Assembly: GCA_018334875.1 (NCBI GenBank)
Contig: JAGXLC010000013.1
Coordinates: 1 to 33,936, forward strand
Reading direction: 5' to 3'
From: Bacteroidales bacterium
Lineage (GTDB): Bacteria > Bacteroidota > Bacteroidia > Bacteroidales > UBA12077
DNA: 33,936 nt
The notes beneath the pieces were generated by a model that did no database searches, had not been told where the DNA came from, and worked only from the letters and a program-made list of their open reading frames with translations. Each line of letters starts with the position of its first letter. Position 1 is the first letter of the stretch. Below, one piece after another: positions 28,633-33,936 of the stretch. The position numbers were made by a program, and so were the translations under genes.

Positions 28633-30114
28633 ATGGCCGAATTTAACGGAGCCATGATGCAGTATTTTCATTGGTATACTCCCGCGGATGGTACCCTGTG
28701 GAAACAATTGGCCAGTGATGCTCAGGAACTGGCTGATGCAGGCATTACAGCCTTATGGCTTCCCCCTGCCTATAAAGGAGCAGGGGGTCAGCACGATGTG
28801 GGCTATGGGGTTTACGACTTGTTCGATCTGGGGGAATTTGATCAGAAGGGGAGTGTTCGGACGAAGTACGGAACCCGCCAGGAATATCTAGAGGCCATTG
28901 AGGCGGCCCGTCAGGCCAACATTCAGGTTTATGCGGATGTAGTGTTCAACCATAAGATGGGGGCAGACCATCCTGAGGAGTTTCGAGCTACTCCCTACAA
29001 TCCGCAAAACCGCCATGAACCCATCGGGGAAATGCAGACCATAAAAGGGTGGACCCATTTTTCTTTTCCCGGCCGCAATAAGAAATATTCTGAGCTTGAA
29101 TGGCACTGGTGGCATTTTACCGCAGCCGATTACAATGCGTTGGACGATCAAAGGGATGCCATATACCTTTTTGAAGGCAAGAGCTTCGAGGAGCAGGTAG
29201 ATCAGAAGATGGGCAACTATGATTATTTGATGGGCTGCGACTTGGATATACAAAATCCCGATGTGCGCGAGGAACTTTTTCATTGGGGGAGATGGTACCT
29301 GGAGACCACCGGGGTGGATGGATTTCGTTTTGATGCGGTGAAGCACGTTCAGTCTGATTTCTTTCTTGATTGGCTGAATCATCTTCGCGGTCATAGCAAC
29401 CGCAAGCTATTTGCCGTGGGTGAATACTGGACCTATCATGTGGAAGCCCTCAAGCATTTTCTTGAAACAACAAACCAACAGATCATGCTGTTTGATGCGA
29501 CCTTGCATTATAACTTCTCCGATGCCGGCAGGCAGGGCAAGGATTATGATCTTCGGAAGATTTTGGAGGGTACGCTCGTTCAGCAACGCCCTGACCTGGC
29601 AGTAACAATTGTCAGCAATCACGATACGCAGCCCTTGCAAGCACTGGAATCTGTCGTGGAGGCCTGGTTTAAGCCGCTGGCTTACAGCATTATCCTGTTA
29701 AGAAGGGATGGGTATCCCTGTATCTTTTCAGCCGATTATTATGGGGTAGCGTATAAGGGCACAGGAAAGGACGGAAAAGAATATGACATCTCCCTGGCAA
29801 GTCATCAATGGATGATTGACCGGTTCTTGCATGCGAGGCGGGAGTTTGCCTACGGCGATCAACACGACCATTTCAACCATCCCAATTGCATCGGATGGAC
29901 CAGGACCGGGGATGGGGATCATCCCGGAGGCCTTGCCGTGGTGATGAGCAATGGAGAGGCCGGCAGCAAAAAGATGCAGACTGCTTCACCTGATACTACT
30001 TATAGGGATGTCACCAATCATATTGAAGAAGAAGTTGTTACCGATAAAGATGGTAAGGGTGATTTCCGGTGTCAAGCCGGGTCTGTTTCGGTTTGGGTTC
30101 CTGGTAAGGAATGA
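28633..30114 (+). CDS. amyA-like: Cytoplasmic GH13 alpha-amylase
   Basis: This 493-residue protein lacks a signal peptide and starts NGAMMQYFHWYTPADG, the classic opening of the GH13 subfamily of liquefying/cytoplasmic alpha-amylases (AmyA/BLA-like). The conserved regions are DVVFNH (102-107), GFRFDAVKH with nucleophile Asp234, GEYW with acid/base Glu264, and SNHDT with Asp331, so the catalytic triad is complete. It should hydrolyse alpha-1,4-glucans such as glycogen or imported maltodextrins in the cytoplasm. It is of full family length. It stands alone with no starch-utilisation (Sus) genes nearby. Confidence 0.92.
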   Translation: MAEFNGAMMQYFHWYTPADGTLWKQLASDAQELADAGITALWLPPAYKGAGGQHDVGYGVYDLFDLGEFDQKGSVRTKYGTRQEYLEAIEAARQANIQVYADVVFNHKMGADHPEEFRATPYNPQNRHEPIGEMQTIKGWTHFSFPGRNKKYSELEWHWWHFTAADYNALDDQRDAIYLFEGKSFEEQVDQKMGNYDYLMGCDLDIQNPDVREELFHWGRWYLETTGVDGFRFDAVKHVQSDFFLDWLNHLRGHSNRKLFAVGEYWTYHVEALKHFLETTNQQIMLFDATLHYNFSDAGRQGKDYDLRKILEGTLVQQRPDLAVTIVSNHDTQPLQALESVVEAWFKPLAYSIILLRRDGYPCIFSADYYGVAYKGTGKDGKEYDISLASHQWMIDRFLHARREFAYGDQHDHFNHPNCIGWTRTGDGDHPGGLAVVMSNGEAGSKKMQTASPDTTYRDVTNHIEEEVVTDKDGKGDFRCQAGSVSVWVPGKE

Positions 30115-30257
30115 AAAATACACAGGGGTCATTTTGCAAAATATCCTGTTTGTTCTTTTAATAGGGTTATTGGCAACGGATTGTCGGTAATATACCTGAT
30201 GTCTCAGATTGTGTTGCTGAATCGTATATATGGGGCGGCATATCCTGATGCAAACGC

Positions 30258-30288
30258 TTGCCCTGATGCGATGATTTTGCTATCTTTA
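30258..30288 (+). promoter_or_regulatory. Promoter of the 50-residue membrane peptide
   Basis: TTG at 30258-30260 and TATCTTTA at 30281-30288 are 20 bases apart. Only the last base departs from the TAnnTTTG consensus. The small ORF starts 17 bases further on. Confidence 0.55.
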
Positions 30289-30305
30289 TATTAAAATTCC
30301 ATGTA

Positions 30306-30458
30306 ATGAAAAAGATTACCAAAAGGGATGTCAAGTTTTTTTTCCTGGGCATCCTAACCCTATTGCTTCTGGAACTTGTCTTAAACTGGGAAGAAAATGT
30401 CAAGGCTTTTGAGGCCGGGTTTATGAGTGGATACGAGGAGACCTATCAGCCAGATTGA
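30306..30458 (+). CDS. Small single-helix membrane protein, 50 residues
   Basis: This protein starts MKKITKRDVKFFFLGILTLL and continues LLELVLNWEENVKAFEAGF to a polar tail ending YQPD. It has a basic N-terminus, one hydrophobic helix (about 11-27) and an acidic C-terminal helix, a layout common for small Bacteroidota inner-membrane proteins. It has a plausible promoter and a clean stop. The function is unknown. Confidence 0.6.
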   Translation: MKKITKRDVKFFFLGILTLLLLELVLNWEENVKAFEAGFMSGYEETYQPD

Positions 30459-30567
30459 AAGATCCTGATTCTATCCGGAAACACCCATTGTCAAGACCTT
30501 CATCTGCCAGGTTATCATATTTTTCTTATTTTAGCAGGATAAGCTTTTAATTTTTTAAACCAAGCCA

Positions 30568-30687
30568 ATGTTGATTATGAGGCTGTTGATTGTATTGACG
30601 ATGTTTACCCTGGCCTGGCTGCCGGTTGGCTTAAACGACTACTTCAGGCTTCGCCGCCAGATAAGCACAACAGTCGGATGGGGGTAA
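30568..30687 (+). CDS. Possible 39-residue hydrophobic peptide
   Basis: This ORF reads MLIMRLLIVLTMFTLAWLPV and then a basic tail with YFRLRRQ. A hydrophobic helix followed by Arg residues is coding-like, but the ORF is very short, has no clear promoter, and lies between convergent genes. It may be chance. Confidence 0.3.
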   Translation: MLIMRLLIVLTMFTLAWLPVGLNDYFRLRRQISTTVGWG

Positions 30688-30718
30688 AGGATTTGGAAAC
30701 GACTGCCGGACGCAGGCG

Positions 30719-32146
30719 CTAAGTCTCCCCCAGATATTTTGTTATATTTTGTGCAGCCTGTATGCCTGAATTTATTGCTGTTACAACCAGGTTGGCACCC
30801 TGATGTGCATCCCCCGCCACAAACACTTTGCCAATGGATGTTTGTAGGTTCTCGTTTCCCTTTACATTGCCCCGATCGTCATAGTCCACCTTCAGGTTGT
30901 TGAGCAGGCCCTTTTGTACGGGATGGACAAAACCCATGGCCAGCAGCACCAGGTCGGCCTGAATGGTTCGTTGGGTAGAAGACTTCTCTTTCATATTTGT
31001 CCGACCCTTCTCATCCTTTTGCCAGGAGGTGTCCACGATTTCGAGCTGGCTGACTTTATTGTTCTTTCCGATGAATCGTTTGCTTGCTACAGACCACATT
31101 CTTTTGCAGCCCTCTTCGTGGGAGGAGGTGTTTTTGAGGGTTTTCCGGGGCCAGGGCCAGTTGGGGTTGGATTCATTATTTTCTGTGGGTTTGGGGAGTA
31201 TTTCCAGCTGGGTGACGCTTAGAGCACCCTGACGGTTGGCTGTTCCCACGCAGTCAGATCCGGTGTCGCCTCCTCCGATCACCACCACGTGTTTGTTTCG
31301 GGCATTGATCATAGGATTGCTGTCCTGAACCGCCCCTGCCTGCACCACTTTATTTTGATGGGTAAGGTAATCCATGGCAAAATAGATCCCATTCATCCGC
31401 CGCCCCGGGATATTCAGGTCTCTGGGGTGACGTGCGCCTGTTGCCAGGCAGACGGCGTCGAAGGATTGAATCAGGTCGCTTGCGGCGATGTCCTTACCTA
31501 CTTCCATCCTGGTGCGGAAGGAGATGCCTTCTTCCCTGAAGATATCCAGGCGTCGGTCGAGGATGTGTTTGCTTAATTTGAAATCGGGTATGCCATAACG
31601 CAATAGTCCACCAATGGCATCGTCTTTTTCAAAGACTTCCACCAGGCAGCCTTGTTGATTCAGGCGGGCGGCTGCCGATAGTCCGGCCGGACCGGAGCCG
31701 ATGACGGCCACTTTTTTGCCGTTGCGTGTCAGGGGAGGCTGGGGGTTGATATGTCCGTCGGCAAAGGCATGCTCCACCACCGAGGCTTCATTTTCGCGGA
31801 TGGTCACTGGCTGGTCGTTGATGGACAGGGTACAGCTTATCTCGCATGGTGCGGGGCATACCCGGCCGGTGATCTCGGGGAGATCGTTGGTGGTATGCAG
31901 TATGTCGCTGGCTTCTTTCCAGTCGCCCCTGTACACGGCATCCTGCCAGTCGGGTATATTGCTGTGCACCGGGCAGGCCCAATGGCAAAAGGGAACGCCG
32001 CAGTCCATGCATCTGGCTGCCTGTAGGGCACGATCGGCCGTGTTCAGGGTTTGCTCTACTTCCCCGTAGTCGTGGATGCGTTCGTGCAGTGGCCTGTTGC
32101 CAGCTTCTTTTCTGGCGGTCTTGATGAATCCTTTTGGGTCTCCCAT
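30719..32146 (-). CDS. gltD: Glutamate synthase small subunit
   Basis: This 475-residue NADPH-dependent glutamate synthase beta subunit has N-terminal iron-sulphur cysteines in CMDCGVPFCHWAC (Cys46, 49, 54, 58) and CPAPCEISC (97, 101, 105). The FAD-binding VIGSGPAGLSAAARL is at about 148-162, and the NADPH site VIGGGDTGSDC follows. A C-terminal AGDAHQGANLVVTAI-type FAD motif closes it. It passes electrons from NADPH to GltB, where 2-oxoglutarate and glutamine give two glutamates. It lies 90 bases downstream of gltB on the same strand, an ordinary gltBD operon. Confidence 0.96.
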   Translation of the reverse strand: MGDPKGFIKTARKEAGNRPLHERIHDYGEVEQTLNTADRALQAARCMDCGVPFCHWACPVHSNIPDWQDAVYRGDWKEASDILHTTNDLPEITGRVCPAPCEISCTLSINDQPVTIRENEASVVEHAFADGHINPQPPLTRNGKKVAVIGSGPAGLSAAARLNQQGCLVEVFEKDDAIGGLLRYGIPDFKLSKHILDRRLDIFREEGISFRTRMEVGKDIAASDLIQSFDAVCLATGARHPRDLNIPGRRMNGIYFAMDYLTHQNKVVQAGAVQDSNPMINARNKHVVVIGGGDTGSDCVGTANRQGALSVTQLEILPKPTENNESNPNWPWPRKTLKNTSSHEEGCKRMWSVASKRFIGKNNKVSQLEIVDTSWQKDEKGRTNMKEKSSTQRTIQADLVLLAMGFVHPVQKGLLNNLKVDYDDRGNVKGNENLQTSIGKVFVAGDAHQGANLVVTAINSGIQAAQNITKYLGET

Positions 32147-32236
32147 GATGGTTTTATTTGTTTTGTGAATCAGACTTTCGGGTTCCCTCCCCGGGTATAA
32201 TCACCGGGGAACGGGCTTGTGCATAAGCGCTACGCC

Positions 32237-33936
32237 CTATTCATGATCGGGCATGTATTTGCTGATCTTCTGATTGAGCTCGGAGATCTTTTTTTCCTCC
32301 AGGTGGCGTTGATATTCGAAGGGGATCACCTTGATGAAATCCCTGAGGCTGTTTTCCCAGTCTTCCAGTATTGCTGCTGCCAGAGCGCTTCCTGTATACT
32401 GATGGTGGCTTTGGATGAGCTGTTTCAAGGTGATCAGGTCTTCAAAATCCTCAATGATCTGCAGGCTGACCATTTCCATGTTGCAGAAGTAGTCGAGGTT
32501 ACCTTTGGGGTTGTATACATAGGCAATGCCGCCACTCATTCCTGCAGCCATGTTTCGTCCCACCTCACCCAGGATCACCGCCACTCCTCCGGTCATGTAT
32601 TCGCAGCAATGATCGCCGGCACCTTCCACTACGGCTGTGGCACCGCTGTTTCTTACGCAGAAGCGTTCGCCACATAAACCGTTGATGTATACTTCACCGC
32701 CAGTAGCTCCGTAAAGCGAGGTGTTCCCGATGATGATGTTTTGTTCAGGTCTGAAGGCGGCATTGGCAGATGGCTGGACGATGATCTTTCCTCCGGATAG
32801 TCCTTTCCCCAGGTAATCGTTGACCTGTCCCTGGAGTTGGAAGGTGATGCCGGATTTCAGGAATGCCCCGAAGCTCTGACCCCCTGATCCATTAAAGTGG
32901 CATGTGATGGTATCATCGGGCAATCCTTTCTGTCCATGATTTTTGTCTACCTGATAGGAAAGCATAGCTCCCACGGCCCGGTCGGTGTTGGTGATCTTAT
33001 GATTCATTGCCACAGGCTGGCTGTTTTCCAGGGCTTTTTGCGCCTGCCGGATCAGTGTGCGATCCAGCAGGTTCTGCGGCAGGTGTTCCTGGGGATGGGT
33101 TTTGCGGATGGGATATTGCGTGGCTTCTGCGGGCAGGTGGACGATGTCGCTGAGTAAGACCTTTTGTAACTTCCAGTGGTCGATTTCCTTACGCTGGATA
33201 AGCAGGTCACAGCGGCCGATGATCTCGTCCATGCTGGTATAGCCCATCTCTGCCAGGTATAAACGGATCTCCTCAGTCAGGAAGGTAAAATAGCGGATCA
33301 CATGCTCCGGTGAGCCGGAGAATCGCTTTCTTAACTCTGCATCCTGGGTACATACACCCACCGAGCAGGTGTTCAGGTTGCATTTTCTCAGCAGGATGCA
33401 ACCCAGGGTTACCAGGGCTGAGGTGGCGAAGCCAAATTCTTCGGCACCCAGCAGAGCGGCTATTATGACATCGCGTCCGGTTTTTAGCTGTCCGTCGGCG
33501 TAAAGCGAGACCTTCCCCCGGAGGTTGTTTTTTACCAGGGTTTGTTGTGTCTCGGCCAAGCCGATCTCCATGGGCAGGCCGGCATGAAGGATGGAGCTTA
33601 GGGGGCTGGCGCCGGTACCGCCTTCCGCTCCGCTGATGGCAATGGAGTCGGCTCCCCCCTTGGCCACCCCTGCTGCTACTGTTCCCACGCCAAACTCCGA
33701 GACCAGCTTCACATTGATGCGGGCATTCGGGTTGACATTCTTCAGGTCGAAGATGAGCTGCGCCAGGTCTTCAATGGAGTAAATATCATGATGGGGAGGT
33801 GGAGATATCAGGGTGATGCCCGGGGTGGAGTTGCGGGTTTTAGCAATGATGCTGTTCACCTTTGTTCCCGGCAGCTGACCACCTTCTCCAGGTTTGGAGC
33901 CCTGGGAGATCTTTATCTGTATCTCATCGGCATGGA
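32237..33936 (-). CDS. gltB: Glutamate synthase large subunit, C-terminal part (runs off the window)
   Basis: This is the 3' part of gltB. The frame is open to the right edge (33,934 is the first whole codon), and the upstream residues KISQGSKPGEGGQLPGTKV are typical GltB, so the GTG at 33,859 is not a start. Visible parts are the FMN/2-oxoglutarate barrel (SGAEGGTGASPLSSILHAGL; ETQQTLVKNNLRGKV), the 3Fe-4S cysteines in CILLRKCNLNTC, and the C-terminal beta-helix (GGQSFGAF, LSGGKIIVQP, GATGGEVYINGLCGERF). It makes glutamate together with GltD. Roughly 570 of about 1,500 residues are present. Confidence 0.95.
   Translation of the reverse strand, partial: HADEIQIKISQGSKPGEGGQLPGTKVNSIIAKTRNSTPGITLISPPPHHDIYSIEDLAQLIFDLKNVNPNARINVKLVSEFGVGTVAAGVAKGGADSIAISGAEGGTGASPLSSILHAGLPMEIGLAETQQTLVKNNLRGKVSLYADGQLKTGRDVIIAALLGAEEFGFATSALVTLGCILLRKCNLNTCSVGVCTQDAELRKRFSGSPEHVIRYFTFLTEEIRLYLAEMGYTSMDEIIGRCDLLIQRKEIDHWKLQKVLLSDIVHLPAEATQYPIRKTHPQEHLPQNLLDRTLIRQAQKALENSQPVAMNHKITNTDRAVGAMLSYQVDKNHGQKGLPDDTITCHFNGSGGQSFGAFLKSGITFQLQGQVNDYLGKGLSGGKIIVQPSANAAFRPEQNIIIGNTSLYGATGGEVYINGLCGERFCVRNSGATAVVEGAGDHCCEYMTGGVAVILGEVGRNMAAGMSGGIAYVYNPKGNLDYFCNMEMVSLQIIEDFEDLITLKQLIQSHHQYTGSALAAAILEDWENSLRDFIKVIPFEYQRHLEEKKISELNQKISKYMPDHE

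Noticed and set aside
33859-33936. GTG at 33,859 as the start of a 540-residue protein
   Set aside because: The frame is open upstream to the window edge and encodes typical GltB sequence, so this is an internal codon of a longer gene.
1-33936. tRNA or rRNA genes
   Set aside because: I looked for tRNA T-loops (GTTCRA patterns in cloverleaf context) and conserved rRNA stretches and found none I could support; the GTTCATAC strings belong to the attC-like sites.

Overview
This window looks like chromosomal DNA of a Bacteroidota bacterium, probably of the Bacteroidales/Marinilabiliales type. The reasons are the TAnnTTTG -7 promoter boxes with almost no Shine-Dalgarno sequences, many Sec or lipoprotein leaders ending in AQ or SC, an OprO/P-type porin, a GH127/GH146 arabinofuranosidase, a DUF1080 3-keto-sugar hydrolase and a gltBD pair. 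The order-level placement is inference.

Region 1 (1 to about 12,470) is an integron-like gene-cassette array with no integrase gene in view. All cassette genes lie on the + strand, and each set of one or two genes is followed by a conserved 121-128 bp element, numbered here as sites 1-15. Each site begins near AAC-AT-GCTGTAT and ends CATACAGC-NNNNC-GTT, with two pairs of inverted arms as in attC sites. Sites 1-14 bound thirteen complete cassettes. The genes are mostly toxin-antitoxin-like: DUF4160/DUF2442, Fic, zeta toxin plus a 53-residue partner, three MNT/HEPN pairs, a Gp49-type RelE toxin with an XRE antitoxin, HigBA and VapBC. The rest are an alpha/beta hydrolase, an MBL-fold hydrolase, a secreted protein and a pair of membrane proteins. 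Many cassettes carry their own Bacteroidota promoter just before the start codon. The most striking point is that the first and last bases of each cassette are complementary to each other, privately for that cassette. This takes the form GTT-N7-A at the start and C-N7-AAC at the end, with a recurrent A/C mismatch at position 11 and further pairing beyond it. Two toxins (the Gp49-type RelE and VapC) carry in-frame amber codons while their antitoxins stay intact.

Region 2 (12,470 to about 18,300) is the frayed edge of the array. It holds a degenerate site, a porin, a coiled-coil protein, a decayed second copy of the HigBA cassette with a damaged site 15, a large secreted GH127/GH146 enzyme, and a third HigA relic behind that enzyme.

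Region 3 (18,300-33,936) is ordinary, visibly more GC-rich core-type DNA. It carries a phosphotriesterase-family lipoprotein, membrane and outer-membrane proteins, a trypsin-like lipoprotein, a cytochrome c/PQQ sugar dehydrogenase fusion followed by a DUF1080 lipoprotein, an alpha/beta hydrolase, an EamA transporter, a beta-carbonic anhydrase, a flavodoxin, a cytoplasmic GH13 alpha-amylase and, on the minus strand, gltD and the 3' part of gltB, which runs off the right end.

If the array is a true integron remnant, the orientation (gene, then site, to the right) predicts that attI and any integrase lie left of base 1. The window begins inside a cassette gene, so the array continues leftwards.
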